64,000 nucleotides of DNA from Cognatundibacterium curvum (GCF_014284235.1 NZ_JACOGD010000004.1:248001-312000), one strand, 5' to 3'; positions 46,334-57,429 are shown, counted from the stretch's first letter. Made by a program: numbers and translations. The notes: a model not told the origin generated them from the sequence alone.

Positions 46334-47764
46334 TTAATGCGCCACATCAGACGACGTCGCAGCACGGCTGGCAGGACGCAGCGCAGTCGGGCTGGCTGCG
46401 CCTAGCAGACTGGCCTGCAATTCCGCATCGGCGATCCAGAATTGCTGGTTCGCCTGTATCGCCGCCAGCACGCCTTCTATCTGTTCGCGACTGCTACCCA
46501 ACAGTTCAAATACGCTGATCAGCATGCCGTTATAACGCAGCGTATTTTGCTCAGCAATCTGACGTTTTAAAGGCAGCATCACATCGCGATGGTGGCGTGC
46601 AATCTCATAACTGCTGTGGTAAGCCGCATAGCTTTCACGTAATTGTGAAGCACCCTGACGCAGGCTGTTTTCCAGCTGGTAGCTGGCAGCCAGCGTATCG
46701 GCGCGCATCGCATCACGCTGCAACTGTCCCTGATCAAAAAAAGGCAGGCGGATACTCAGGCCCAGCCCGCGCTTTACCCGCGCACCTGCCGCAGCACCGC
46801 TTTCTGCTGCTGAGGCAAACACGGTATCGCGCTTCACACTGAGTTCAATATCCGTCCAGCCTTGCAACAATTGCAGGCCCTGACGCTGTGCCGCGGTGTG
46901 CAGTGCGGCTGCGGCGATACGCACATCCAGCCAGTTCTGCGGCAGCTGGCTGGCGATCTGCTCGGGTGCTAAGGGCTGGGCGGGCAAATCGGGCAGATGC
47001 GCTGGCAATTGCAAGGCCTGCGCCTGTTCTGCGTCGAGCCCCAGTAAGCGCACCAGCGCTTCACGACTGGCCGTTTGCGCTTGTCTGGCTTCTGTCAGTC
47101 TGGCCATTGCATCGGCAGAAAAGCTTTGCTGGCGGGCTGCCTGCAAAGCACTGAAGTTACCCGCAGTACGCATTCTGCGTGCGAGTTCGGCTCCGGCCTC
47201 CGCCGCTTCATTGACTTGCTGAGCATACTCCAGACTTTGCTGCGCAGCGACTGCGCGTACCCAGGCCAGCCGCAGTTGGGTGATGTGTTGCAGCACTTGC
47301 TGACTGAACTGTAATTGTGCCTGCTGTAATTGCGCTGCACTGACTTGCTGACGGCGCGGCAGACTGAGCAAGTCCAGCAAACCCACGCTCAGGCTGCGCG
47401 CAATTTCCAGCTCACCGGCGAGCTGGCTACGTTCCAGATTCAGCAATGGATTGGCAATCCTGCCCTGCTGCACCAGACGGGCACCATCGCCCCAGTGCTG
47501 CGCCAGCCAGGACTGGATAGCGGGACTGTTCCACAAAGCGAGCCGGACTGCATCATGCTGACTAAGCGGCGTACTCAGCAAAGCATCGGCCTGCTGGCGC
47601 AAGGCCTGAGCCTGGCTGCTGTCGCGTGCCAGTTGCAGCTCGCCCTGAGTCTGCTGTGGAAATTGGCGGTTCAGTTCTGCGGTCGACTGATCGACAGAAA
47701 ATCCCGCGCATCCGGCCATCAACAGCGGCAGCGCGAGAAGAGAAAAACGGTAAGGAGAAAACAT
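46334..47764 (-). CDS. TolC-family outer-membrane efflux lipoprotein (CusC/CzcC-like)
   Basis: The product is 476 residues. A lipoprotein signal ends LLMAGCAG, so Cys about 18 would be acylated. The rest is long alpha-helical hairpins rich in Gln, Ala and Leu, as in the TolC family. It contains two OEP-like repeats with GLLDLLSLPRRQQVSAAQL and LGLSIRLPFFDQGQLQRD. ATG 47764 gives the proper signal; the longer frame does not. No RND pump or membrane fusion protein is encoded beside it, which is unusual. It sits between a small Cys/His protein and the multicopper oxidase. Confidence 0.9.
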   Translation of the reverse strand: MFSPYRFSLLALPLLMAGCAGFSVDQSTAELNRQFPQQTQGELQLARDSSQAQALRQQADALLSTPLSQHDAVRLALWNSPAIQSWLAQHWGDGARLVQQGRIANPLLNLERSQLAGELEIARSLSVGLLDLLSLPRRQQVSAAQLQQAQLQFSQQVLQHITQLRLAWVRAVAAQQSLEYAQQVNEAAEAGAELARRMRTAGNFSALQAARQQSFSADAMARLTEARQAQTASREALVRLLGLDAEQAQALQLPAHLPDLPAQPLAPEQIASQLPQNWLDVRIAAAALHTAAQRQGLQLLQGWTDIELSVKRDTVFASAAESGAAAGARVKRGLGLSIRLPFFDQGQLQRDAMRADTLAASYQLENSLRQGASQLRESYAAYHSSYEIARHHRDVMLPLKRQIAEQNTLRYNGMLISVFELLGSSREQIEGVLAAIQANQQFWIADAELQASLLGAASPTALRPASRAATSSDVAH

Positions 47765-47901
47765 AGATTCCCAGTTCAATAAGCGGATATCACACGCCCC
47801 ACTGCTATCTGGCGCAGGGCGCAAACCGGCATGCGAACAGATGTCAGCCTGTAAGGGCTGACATCCGACTGCGCATACTTCAGCGATTGTTGCGCTGAGC
47901 G

Positions 47902-48315
47902 TTAACTTAGTAACCGGGGAGGACGTTCAGGCAGCGATAACTCGGCTGAATGATAGGCAGGCAAAGGGGTGGCAGCCGCCATGCGTATCACGGTCAGGCC
48001 TGGTGAATTCAAACTGGCAGCTGACATCAGCACTGCCACGCAGCACAGGGATTTTCCGTGGCAGTGATCTGCCTGCGCTTGTTTCAGGAGCTGATGGTCA
48101 GAGGGCGATGCAGTGTCGGACGCAGCGTACTCAGGCTGTTCAGACGGCTGCATTTGCTCACAATGAGAATCAGCTTTTGCTGTCTGCAGCTTAACACTGT
48201 ATTGCAGATTTTTATTCTGGACGCAATGCCACATGCTGACCGCAGCAAACCCTTGCAAGGGAAGCAGCAGCATCAGCCAGACTAAGATCACGGTGCGCCA
48301 GGAGAGAGATTTCAT
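47902..48315 (-). CDS. small exported Cys/His-containing protein of the copper module
   Basis: The product is 137 residues from ATG 48315. The signal peptide is hydrophobic (ILVWLMLLLPLQGFAA). The mature part has MWHCVQNKN, SHCEQMQPSEQ and DHCHGKSLCCVAVL, a set of Cys, His and Met residues that could bind copper. The family is not known to me by name, though small exported proteins with this pattern are often found next to CusC-type genes. It is the first gene of the unit. An operator-like palindrome lies 21 nt upstream. Confidence 0.75.
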   Translation of the reverse strand: MKSLSWRTVILVWLMLLLPLQGFAAVSMWHCVQNKNLQYSVKLQTAKADSHCEQMQPSEQPEYAASDTASPSDHQLLKQAQADHCHGKSLCCVAVLMSAASLNSPGLTVIRMAAATPLPAYHSAELSLPERPPRLLS

Positions 48316-48336
48316 AAAACGGAACTTATCACATTT

Positions 48337-48350
48337 TGCGATCAATCGCA
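48337..48350. promoter_or_regulatory. operator-like palindrome ahead of the copper module
   Basis: TGCGAT-CA-ATCGCA is a perfect palindrome. A further TTGCGATCA at 48351-48359 repeats one half in direct orientation (15 nt from the first). It lies in the 60-bp gap between the small copper protein gene and the diguanylate cyclase, where the promoter of the copper unit must be. Confidence 0.5.
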
Positions 48351-48375
48351 TTGCGATCAGGTAAAGCCGCTGCGG

Positions 48376-49629
48376 TCAGTTTTCGTCCAAACGCGGTTGC
48401 ACCTGATTGCGGCCATTAGTCTTGGAAAAATACAGCCATTGATCCGCTCTTTGCACCAGGCTTTCCACACTATCCTTATCTTGTTTCTGAGCTACCCCAA
48501 AACTGGCAGTAATACGTAGCAGCTTACCGTCCTCCAGCAATACAGACAGCTCATTTTGTACCGCCAGCCGCATACGTTCAGCCACTTCTAATGCAGCAGG
48601 TAAATCCGTCTCCGGCAGGATCACCAGAAACTCTTCGCCACCATAACGTACCAGCCAGTCAACCTCTGAACGCAATGCCTGCTTCAAGGTATGTGCAAAT
48701 GCAATCAAGACTGCATCACCGACCGAATGCCCATACTGGTCATTCACAGACTTGAAAAAGTCGATGTCGCAGAACAGTACCGATAGTGCGCGTTGATAAC
48801 GGGCTGCACGCTGAATCTCACCTGGCATACGCTCGTTGAACAACAGACGGTTATAGCAAGAAGTTAAGCCATCGGTCACGGACAAAACTTTGAGTGCACC
48901 CATGGCTTTTTCCAGCTGCAACGTGCGCTCATGTACCAGTTCATCCTGGTGATGTATGTGTTTTTGTATGCTGTTTTGCATGGTACGGAAACCATCCAGT
49001 ACCAGCCCGATTTCCGTGTAGCGGTGACGCGGCTCCAGATCGGGTTCGAGCTGGCTGGACAACTGATCTGCCTGCAGATTTTGTACAAAGTCTGCCAGCT
49101 GGTGCATGGGTTTTTCCAAATCCCGGCGCAAAATAGCCGACACTGTGATCAGGATAAAGATGCCGAGCACGCTTACCTCGACAGCGACCAACATACAACT
49201 GCGAAATAACTCCTGACGCAATACCGTTTTATCGATCACCAGCTCCAGCACGCCGACATTGCCGTTTTGTTCTGCAGGAGCAGGAATATTGCGGACGATA
49301 CGTTCTGCATTGAAGATTTTCTCTGCATCACCTCCAACGAATTGCTGCCCCGTGCTGGTCTGGATAATCACATAAGCAATATGCGAATTGTCGAGTAAGA
49401 GATTGATCTGCTTCTGTATCGCCTGTGGTTCGATATCCCAGATCGCAACCGACAATAAGGGCAGATGGGTGGCTGCCACATCGCTGACCATCATGTTAAA
49501 ACTACGCTCTATCGTGCGGTAATTCAACCAGGCTTGCAGACTGCTGAACACCAGAATACAAAGGATCAACCATTTGAATAAGCGACGTAACAATGAGCTT
49601 GAAATTGGCTCTAAGACTCTGTCGCTCAT
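48376..49629 (-). CDS. membrane diguanylate cyclase (GGDEF), sensor type
   Basis: The product is 417 residues. Transmembrane segments at about 17-34 and 145-167 enclose a periplasmic sensor domain of about 110 residues. A HAMP-like region and coiled coil (about 168-245) connect to a GGDEF domain with the active motif GGEEF (about 327-331). The RxxD inhibitory site is not canonical: the place of the Arg is taken by Ser (SEVD before WLVRYGGEEF). It should make cyclic-di-GMP from two GTP. Its ATG overlaps the stop of the upstream periplasmic binding protein gene by 4 nt, which suggests that the binding protein is its ligand receptor. Confidence 0.93.
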   Translation of the reverse strand: MSDRVLEPISSSLLRRLFKWLILCILVFSSLQAWLNYRTIERSFNMMVSDVAATHLPLLSVAIWDIEPQAIQKQINLLLDNSHIAYVIIQTSTGQQFVGGDAEKIFNAERIVRNIPAPAEQNGNVGVLELVIDKTVLRQELFRSCMLVAVEVSVLGIFILITVSAILRRDLEKPMHQLADFVQNLQADQLSSQLEPDLEPRHRYTEIGLVLDGFRTMQNSIQKHIHHQDELVHERTLQLEKAMGALKVLSVTDGLTSCYNRLLFNERMPGEIQRAARYQRALSVLFCDIDFFKSVNDQYGHSVGDAVLIAFAHTLKQALRSEVDWLVRYGGEEFLVILPETDLPAALEVAERMRLAVQNELSVLLEDGKLLRITASFGVAQKQDKDSVESLVQRADQWLYFSKTNGRNQVQPRLDEN

Positions 49630-50750
49630 TTTTTTTCCTCAGCCCGTGTCATCAGTTGTGCAAAACTAAAGTGATAGCTTTTGATGGACGGATTCAACAC
49701 TTTACTGAATTTTCTGAAATTCACTTGTGTAAAGCCGGTATTCCCGAACAAAAAACGGAAGCGACTCAGGTCTTCTTTCGAAAATAAAATAAACATAGAC
49801 TTGCCCAATTCCAGGCCTTCTTCTGCAAAATCTTTTCCATTATGGTAGTCATACAACATCACCAGACTGAAAGCACCCGTGATGAAATGTCCACCCGCGA
49901 GCGCACTCAGGCTGCCAGATTCCAGCGCGGTGAAAGCTTCAGCAGAGGTATTGATGGCACTGAATAAGGCATCGTTGCCGGGCTTACCGCCTCTGGCACG
50001 CCAGGCTTCCATTGCACCAAAGGCCATCAAATCATTACCGGACCAGATCAGCCGTGCATGTGGATGACGCAAATACAGCCACTCACTCTGTTCCTGTGCT
50101 TTGGCCCGGTTCCATTCTGCGTACACTTCCTGATCGATGATGACATCTGCCGACTCACTCACGGCACGATGCATCCCTGTATTGCGCTTGAGTGATGAGG
50201 TGGTGGAGCGGTCACCGGCAATGACCAGCATATGCAGCTTGCCATCAGGCGCAGTCAGTCTGGCGGCACGCGCCTTGGCAATCAGGGTTTGGGCCGTCAG
50301 ATAACCCGCCTCTTCGGATTGCGGCTCCAGGCTGCCGAGCCAGCCCCGATACAGACTGCGCGGCACGCCTATGCGGGCGCGCTCTTTAGAATCGGAGATA
50401 CCGCTAAAAGATAAAAAAGTTTTGATTTGGGCAGCGTCCAGTATCCGTATCAATTCTGGGCCCGTGGCATAGTCATTGGACAAAATGACGTAATCAGGAC
50501 GGGCGAAACGGGGTCTGGCGGCCAGCTGACGCGCGAAGGTCAAGGCCTGTAAATGATTGCGTTCAGCATACAATACTTCCAGCTGTACACCCAGACTACG
50601 TGCCGCAGCTTCCATACTTTGCGTGGCATGCACCCAGTAAATCTCATCGGATTTTCCCGGATTCAAAAAAGTAACTGTCATTGCCCAGGCTGGAAACACA
50701 CAAAAAACACAGCACATAGACAACAAACCAGCAACGACACGCTTACACAT
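49626..50750 (-). CDS. periplasmic sugar-binding-type substrate-binding protein
   Basis: The product is 374 residues from ATG 50750, supported by a GGAG site. The signal peptide is MCKRVVAGLLSMCCVFCVFP. The mature part has the two-lobed fold of periplasmic binding proteins of the LacI/ribose group (DYVILSNDYATGPELIRIL, LHMLVIAGDRSTTSSLKRNT and ARLIWSGNDLMAFGAMEA). No ABC transporter permease or ATPase is nearby. Instead the gene overlaps a membrane diguanylate cyclase by 4 nt, so it more probably delivers a ligand signal than a nutrient. Confidence 0.88.
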   Translation of the reverse strand: MCKRVVAGLLSMCCVFCVFPAWAMTVTFLNPGKSDEIYWVHATQSMEAAARSLGVQLEVLYAERNHLQALTFARQLAARPRFARPDYVILSNDYATGPELIRILDAAQIKTFLSFSGISDSKERARIGVPRSLYRGWLGSLEPQSEEAGYLTAQTLIAKARAARLTAPDGKLHMLVIAGDRSTTSSLKRNTGMHRAVSESADVIIDQEVYAEWNRAKAQEQSEWLYLRHPHARLIWSGNDLMAFGAMEAWRARGGKPGNDALFSAINTSAEAFTALESGSLSALAGGHFITGAFSLVMLYDYHNGKDFAEEGLELGKSMFILFSKEDLSRFRFLFGNTGFTQVNFRKFSKVLNPSIKSYHFSFAQLMTRAEEKK

Positions 50751-51462
50751 ACTACAGTCTCCAAAGTGCTCAAATTGCCACATATTCATCTCAAAATATG
50801 GTCAGAACTAACGCAAACAAATTGTGTGGGACATGGGACCGTTTCCGTACCTGACTGCATTGAGCGGATCAGCCACAGAACCGGATATCCCCCGGTGTTG
50901 CATTATTCCTGATCGTGCAGTACATGGTGAACTGCACAAACGAGGCACTTTTACCGGATAAAACCTGACTTCAGGACATGACTGGCCTGGCAGCCTGGAA
51001 ATCCGTCGGCGTGTCCAGCCGAAATACTGGCCGGCATGGCCCACCTTTTTTCTTTAAAAGAATATTTCCTGATAACGGCGCTATTTTCGCAATTCCTCAA
51101 GCCAAAAAAGCGGACTTGACAAAAACTCACAAATTTATTGCATTAGGTAAATAGTACTGCCCTGCACAGAACAGAGCAAGCCACACTCGCTGTGCCTTTG
51201 CCGCAACGTGCATGCATACCAGTTAAGAATACTTTCCATTTTCTGCAATGAAAAACAGCCCCGAAAACCTGATCGCGTCTCGTTATCCACAGATCCTCAA
51301 CTTCAGCCGCCCGCTTTGCGCGATGTTCTGATACCAGTCCTGTTATCAGGGAGCGAGTGCTCTGCACCACAAGCGGCTGCAGCGATTCCCTTTCAGTTAC
51401 ACGCGGAAGTAACACCCGACTGCTACACTCAAAGCGCGCAGTCAGCGCAGTGAGCGCAGTCA

Positions 51463-51499
51463 ATAGTAAAAATCAATTGAATTGATATTTTTAATCAAA
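51463..51499 (+). promoter_or_regulatory. OxyR-like binding site upstream of katG
   Basis: Four half-site positions spaced by 7 nt read ATAG, CAAT, ATAT and CAAA, against the OxyR pattern ATAG-N7-CTAT-N7-ATAG-N7-CTAT (12 of 16 match). Dyads ATCAAT-N3-ATTGAT (51472-51486) and TTGAT-N7-ATCAA (51482-51498) lie within it. The site directly abuts the -35 box of the katG promoter. Confidence 0.45.
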
Positions 51500-53760
<2,261 letters not shown>

Positions 53761-53777
53761 AGCAAGGCAGTAAAACC

Positions 53778-53813
53778 AAGGCGGATGTCCGTATTCATGG
53801 ACATCCGCCTTTT
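53778..53813. terminator. terminator after katG
   Basis: AAGGCGGATGTCC pairs perfectly with GGACATCCGCCTT around an 8-nt loop, followed by T's. It is 18 nt beyond the katG stop and between convergent genes. Confidence 0.9.
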
Positions 53814-53851
53814 GTCATTGCGCCGTCAACATTCTCTGATCTGCTTGTCAG

Positions 53852-54163
53852 CTACAAACCGGCACAAGCTATCGCTGGCACTTTGACTGTGTCCACAATT
53901 TTTTTCTCCGCATCCGGCTGCAACTGAATACGTTCAATACAGGTATAAGGCAACAAACTCTGGCGCAGCCTGGTACAGCTCAACGTGGCTACAGCACCGT
54001 CCGCCTCACAGCGAAAACCATCTGCCGCCAGGCGGCTTATTGCCTGATTCCATGCTGTCCCAGCTGGAACCGCCTCAGTAGCGTAGTTAGTAAAGCGCTC
54101 CTGATTCAGCGCATAGCAGGAAGTGAGCGGAATCAGCATCAGGAGCAGAAATGGTGATTTCAT
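53852..54163 (-). CDS. small lipoprotein, unknown
   Basis: The product is 103 residues. A lipoprotein signal (FLLLMLIPLTSC) puts the acylated Cys at position 16. The mature part is a small domain with three further Cys (FRCEADG, SCTRL, YTCIER) and a fourth near the C-terminus (AIACAGL), which could form two disulfides. Not recognised. No clear Shine-Dalgarno is seen before the ATG. Confidence 0.7.
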   Translation of the reverse strand: MKSPFLLLMLIPLTSCYALNQERFTNYATEAVPAGTAWNQAISRLAADGFRCEADGAVATLSCTRLRQSLLPYTCIERIQLQPDAEKKIVDTVKVPAIACAGL

Positions 54164-54219
54164 AGGAGGGGAAAATCAGATTTCAAAGTTGTCAGAGTGA
54201 TGGCTGCTGGAAGCGAAAA

Positions 54220-54582
54220 TCACTGCACGTCTTCCCAAAGTGGTAGCTGATATTTTTTGCGGCCATATGCGTAATAGATCGCCATCCCCAGACCAAAAAA
54301 GCCGCCTGCAAAGCAGGCTGCGAGCGGTAAGGAGGCAAATAGCAGCGACTTGCTCGCAGCACTAGACAGCCACATAAACAGCCACATCAGCAGCCCCCAA
54401 AAAATTCCGAAATACACGCCAGACAACACCAACACAGACCAGAACCTGGCGAAATGGGGTGGCGGACAATCGATACCCAGACGCCAGAGCAACAGCACGC
54501 CGGGTGGCGCGTAACTGGATTTACGCATGCCTGTCGCTTCCAGCAGCTGCAGCGCTGCTTCACGCCGGGTCGATGTCATCAT
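54220..54582 (-). CDS. two-TM protein, DUF6404-like
   Basis: The product is 120 residues. A soluble N-terminus (ALQLLEATGMRKSSYAPPGV followed by LLLWRLGIDCPPPHFARF) leads to two hydrophobic segments at about 46-70 and 80-103. I recall this layout from the DUF6404 family, whose function is unknown; the match is from memory. A good ribosome site (AAAGGTGA) precedes the first of two adjacent ATG codons. It is 56 nt upstream of the small lipoprotein gene, on the same strand. Confidence 0.68.
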   Translation of the reverse strand: MMTSTRREAALQLLEATGMRKSSYAPPGVLLLWRLGIDCPPPHFARFWSVLVLSGVYFGIFWGLLMWLFMWLSSAASKSLLFASLPLAACFAGGFFGLGMAIYYAYGRKKYQLPLWEDVQ

Positions 54583-54718
54583 ATCGGTTCACCTTTCAAA
54601 GTTTTCGATTCATGCCCGCTACTTCCGCGCGGATGGCACTGGAATGCAGGAGAAAATCTTACCTGAAAAGCAAATAAATGACATGCAAAATATAGCCTGA
54701 AGAAGTCAAAAAAACTTC

Positions 54719-55123
54719 CTAACTGCTCTGGGTACGCGGGTCCGGCCCGTTGCGTGTGCCCTCACCGGGCGTGATGAACAGTATCGTGCAATCTGCTTCA
54801 ACTTTCGCGGTATGCCAGACGCCTTTAGGAATCACCAGCACGCTGCCAGTTTGCCGGAATTCCACGCACTGCTCTGCGCCGTTCACGTACAGATATAAGC
54901 TCGCTGCCCCGGCCAACAAATACAGCACTTCATCACCATGCGGATGCATTTCCCAACAAGTCCAATCTTCGGTAAACCTATGCTGGGAAAGCAGCACACA
55001 TCCCTGAAATTGCGCAAAGCGGGCATCAAGCTCTTGATACATCGTTGGCGTGTGCGCCACGGGTGTGGCAGTCAGTTTCGCATCCATAACGATGCAGTGT
55101 TCATCCAAAGTCATCGCCCCCAT
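54719..55123 (-). CDS. cupin domain protein
   Basis: The product is 134 residues. It is a single cupin with metal-binding sequence CWEMHPHGDEVLYLLAGAAS and the second motif GSVLVIPKGVWHTAKV. It may be an enzyme or a sensor; no substrate is apparent. ATG 55123 is preferred over a TTG four codons earlier because GGGAGG precedes it at good spacing. It lies 47 nt behind the GFA gene on the same strand, so the two may be co-transcribed. Confidence 0.86.
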   Translation of the reverse strand: MGAMTLDEHCIVMDAKLTATPVAHTPTMYQELDARFAQFQGCVLLSQHRFTEDWTCWEMHPHGDEVLYLLAGAASLYLYVNGAEQCVEFRQTGSVLVIPKGVWHTAKVEADCTILFITPGEGTRNGPDPRTQSS

Positions 55124-55170
55124 ATTGCCTCCCAAATTAGCATCACCGCTCTGCGAATGCTGAAAAACAG

Positions 55171-55566
55171 TCAGGGTAGTTGCTCCGCCCCAGCCGGAGG
55201 AATCACCCAGCTATGCATGCGTTCTTCATACACAGAAAATTGGGGCGCAGGAAAAGCCGGATCAGCAAATGCACCGACCGGTATGGCCAGATAGTCTTCC
55301 AACCCTTGCGGTTCATAATAGACGGTAGCCCCGCAAGTAGGACAGAAATGAAAGCGTATATGGGCGCCCTCATCCGCCACCCGCACATACACCGTCGATG
55401 CCCCGGACAGGACAACTTGCGTACGCAAAAATCTGGCTTGCTGACCAAACACGCTGCCGGTACGCCGCTGGCAGGCCAGGCAATGACAAATCGAAACCCG
55501 CACCGGCTCGCCAGTGACTGTCGCAGTGAGCTGACCACAACTGCAGGAAGCAAGACCTTGAGTCAT
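55171..55566 (-). CDS. GFA family protein (glutathione-dependent formaldehyde-activating-like)
   Basis: The product is 131 residues with the family's cysteine set: SCSCGQL, ICHCLACQRRTG and HFCPTCGATV. These ligands bind two zinc ions in the family. Most members have no proven function, and few are real formaldehyde-activating enzymes. GAGGAA precedes the chosen ATG. The gene is followed by the cupin gene, 47 nt away. Confidence 0.88.
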   Translation of the reverse strand: MTQGLASCSCGQLTATVTGEPVRVSICHCLACQRRTGSVFGQQARFLRTQVVLSGASTVYVRVADEGAHIRFHFCPTCGATVYYEPQGLEDYLAIPVGAFADPAFPAPQFSVYEERMHSWVIPPAGAEQLP

Positions 55567-55640
55567 AATTTTCCTCAAAAATTGAGTATTGATTTGAGAC
55601 CGGGTAATCTGACTCTTTTACGTTTTACGACTGCTGGATT

Positions 55641-56645
55641 TCAATCTCGACCGTAAGTGACAGGCTGGTTCAATAAGCTGTTTGCTTTTTCAGCCCGGTT
55701 CTTCATTAAACCTAGTATAGATTGATGAAAATCGGTCAGCACCATTTTCCCCCAAAGATCACCGTAAATTTTCAGCTGTGATTTGTTGAGGAAGTGAGTT
55801 GTCAGTTTTAACTCTGTAGCACCACTCTGATTTGTCGTTAATTCGTAGCCACCGTCGAGCACAGTAAAATACTCTCCACCCATTTCAACATGGCGATCCA
55901 ACGCATCTCTGGGTATCGAACCCGCAGGAATATGGAAGCGGTAGCGCAATAGCTTGGGACGATCCCACTCTTGAATCACCTCCTGAAAACTGACGCCCTT
56001 CTCCCACCGCGAAGTTCGGACGCTACCGACACCAGCTCCATTCATTTCTGCCTCTAAGGGGCGAGGCAAACCAATCATATGTACGAATGAAAAACCCAAT
56101 TCCTTAGGATCTATCGCGCGAACACTTGCAAGCTGATCGAAGACAACTTCCGGCGGCGCCTGAATTTGTATGCTGGAGCTTACGATTTGTTCACTGCTTT
56201 CTACAGGCAGGTTTGCCTCTATTGGGCCAAGTAAAAGCGGTAAAATGACAAAAGCAGATAAAGATGAACGCTTAACTTTAAGTTTATTGTGTATAAAGCC
56301 TGCAATGAGGCCACCCAGTACTGAAGCGATCAGGAATACCGGCGCGACCAGTACAAGACAAATAAGCCCTTCCAGCAAGGTCACGAACATTGCCACCAAA
56401 AATAGCATCATGGTAACGGCGGAGATAGCAGCCTGCTTTCCTAAAGAAATATGTTCACTACCTGCGTATAGCAAGACAGCAATCGCACCGACACAAAACG
56501 GGGTAACTACTAAAAAAGCGGTTGATACAATCTGGAAAAATGGAGCAAGACTTTTAGCCTCGAAACCCAAACGTATTGATAACCCATAAATCGCACCTGC
56601 AAAAAGGGCACTCCAGACCCTAACGAAGCCATGTTCTTTTCCCAT
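55641..56645 (-). CDS. membrane protein with SRPBCC-like C-terminal domain
   Basis: The product is about 334 residues. Four hydrophobic segments are in the first 130 residues. The C-terminal part (about 155-320) looks like a START/SRPBCC domain, starting IQIQAPPEVVFDQLASVRAI and ending with KIYGDLWGKMVLTDFHQSIL followed by GLMKNRAE. SRPBCC domains bind hydrophobic ligands. This fusion of a small membrane domain to a ligand-binding domain is not a well-known architecture. A GTG at 56654 adds three residues and is equally possible. Confidence 0.75.
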   Translation of the reverse strand: MGKEHGFVRVWSALFAGAIYGLSIRLGFEAKSLAPFFQIVSTAFLVVTPFCVGAIAVLLYAGSEHISLGKQAAISAVTMMLFLVAMFVTLLEGLICLVLVAPVFLIASVLGGLIAGFIHNKLKVKRSSLSAFVILPLLLGPIEANLPVESSEQIVSSSIQIQAPPEVVFDQLASVRAIDPKELGFSFVHMIGLPRPLEAEMNGAGVGSVRTSRWEKGVSFQEVIQEWDRPKLLRYRFHIPAGSIPRDALDRHVEMGGEYFTVLDGGYELTTNQSGATELKLTTHFLNKSQLKIYGDLWGKMVLTDFHQSILGLMKNRAEKANSLLNQPVTYGRD

Positions 56646-56763
56646 AAAATTCACATTTCTTAAAAATTAAAGAAGGCTGTATTTGCATCTGGCTAGTGCG
56701 GTTAATTTTTGCTTTGGTACAGTGTGTATCAATGCGCATACCAGTTCGAGCAAGACCTTGATA

Positions 56764-57417
56764 TTAGTGAGCACTTTTAGCTATGAGCTCGTTAACTGCT
56801 TGCTTAAACGATTCAAAAAATTTGGTTTCAGGTTGAGAGGAGCAAGATGAAATAGCCATCGGAACTGCTTCCTTAACACTCTTTGCCAACGCAATCTTTT
56901 TTTCAATCGATGGATTCCCAGCTAATACAAGATAACCGATAGAGAGACTGACCACACTCATTTCCTGTAATTTTTTTTCAGGGAAAGTGGATTTAAAATA
57001 CTCTAAGTCAACATTAAACTCCTTACATAATTTTTGAGGAAGACTCAAAAAAGAATCACGTAAAAATTCGATAGGAATCAATACTTCAGTGGAAGATGTT
57101 CCTTGTTTTGTTTCACCTGGCTTATACGTCAATGATTTCACCAGTGCAATCGCTGCCAGATCCAGTTTTTCAGAGCGAGAAGTTTGCAAGACGGATGCAG
57201 AAACAGGCTTACCATCAGCATCGAATATAGCTAAAACCTCTACAGTTCCCTGAACTCCGTTCGAAGAGAGTTCTTTGGGATAGGGCGCATCAGTTGGCCG
57301 CAAAGATATTACCGGTACCTTTATCGGTTCCGATCTGGCTGGAGTTGGTATTGACACCTTTTCTTGGGAAAAAGCGGTACTGGAAAATAGCAGAAAAAGT
57401 AAGAGATATTTATGCAT
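56764..57417 (-). CDS. periplasmic protein with TonB C-terminal domain
   Basis: The product is 217 residues. A signal peptide or anchor (MHKYLLLFLLFSSTAFSQ) is followed by a TonB C-terminal-like domain (about 40-115): DAPYPKELSSNGVQGTVEVL, FDADGKPVSASVLQTSRSEK and LDLAAIALVKSLTYKPGE. The remaining 100 residues are helical and not recognised. No ExbB/ExbD or TonB-dependent receptor genes are near, and the Pro-rich spacer of true TonB is short, so it is probably not a classical energy transducer. Base composition is A+T-richer than most neighbours. Confidence 0.8.
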   Translation of the reverse strand: MHKYLLLFLLFSSTAFSQEKVSIPTPARSEPIKVPVISLRPTDAPYPKELSSNGVQGTVEVLAIFDADGKPVSASVLQTSRSEKLDLAAIALVKSLTYKPGETKQGTSSTEVLIPIEFLRDSFLSLPQKLCKEFNVDLEYFKSTFPEKKLQEMSVVSLSIGYLVLAGNPSIEKKIALAKSVKEAVPMAISSCSSQPETKFFESFKQAVNELIAKSAH

Positions 57418-57429
57418 ATTGAAGCTTAA

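Noticed and set aside
51116..51144. TTGACA as a promoter in the katG upstream region
   Set aside because: No acceptable -10 box lies 16-18 nt downstream, and a better promoter is present nearer katG.
51143..51463. 106-codon minus-strand frame upstream of katG
   Set aside because: It passes through the 9-nt tandem repeat and has no ribosome site or family features.
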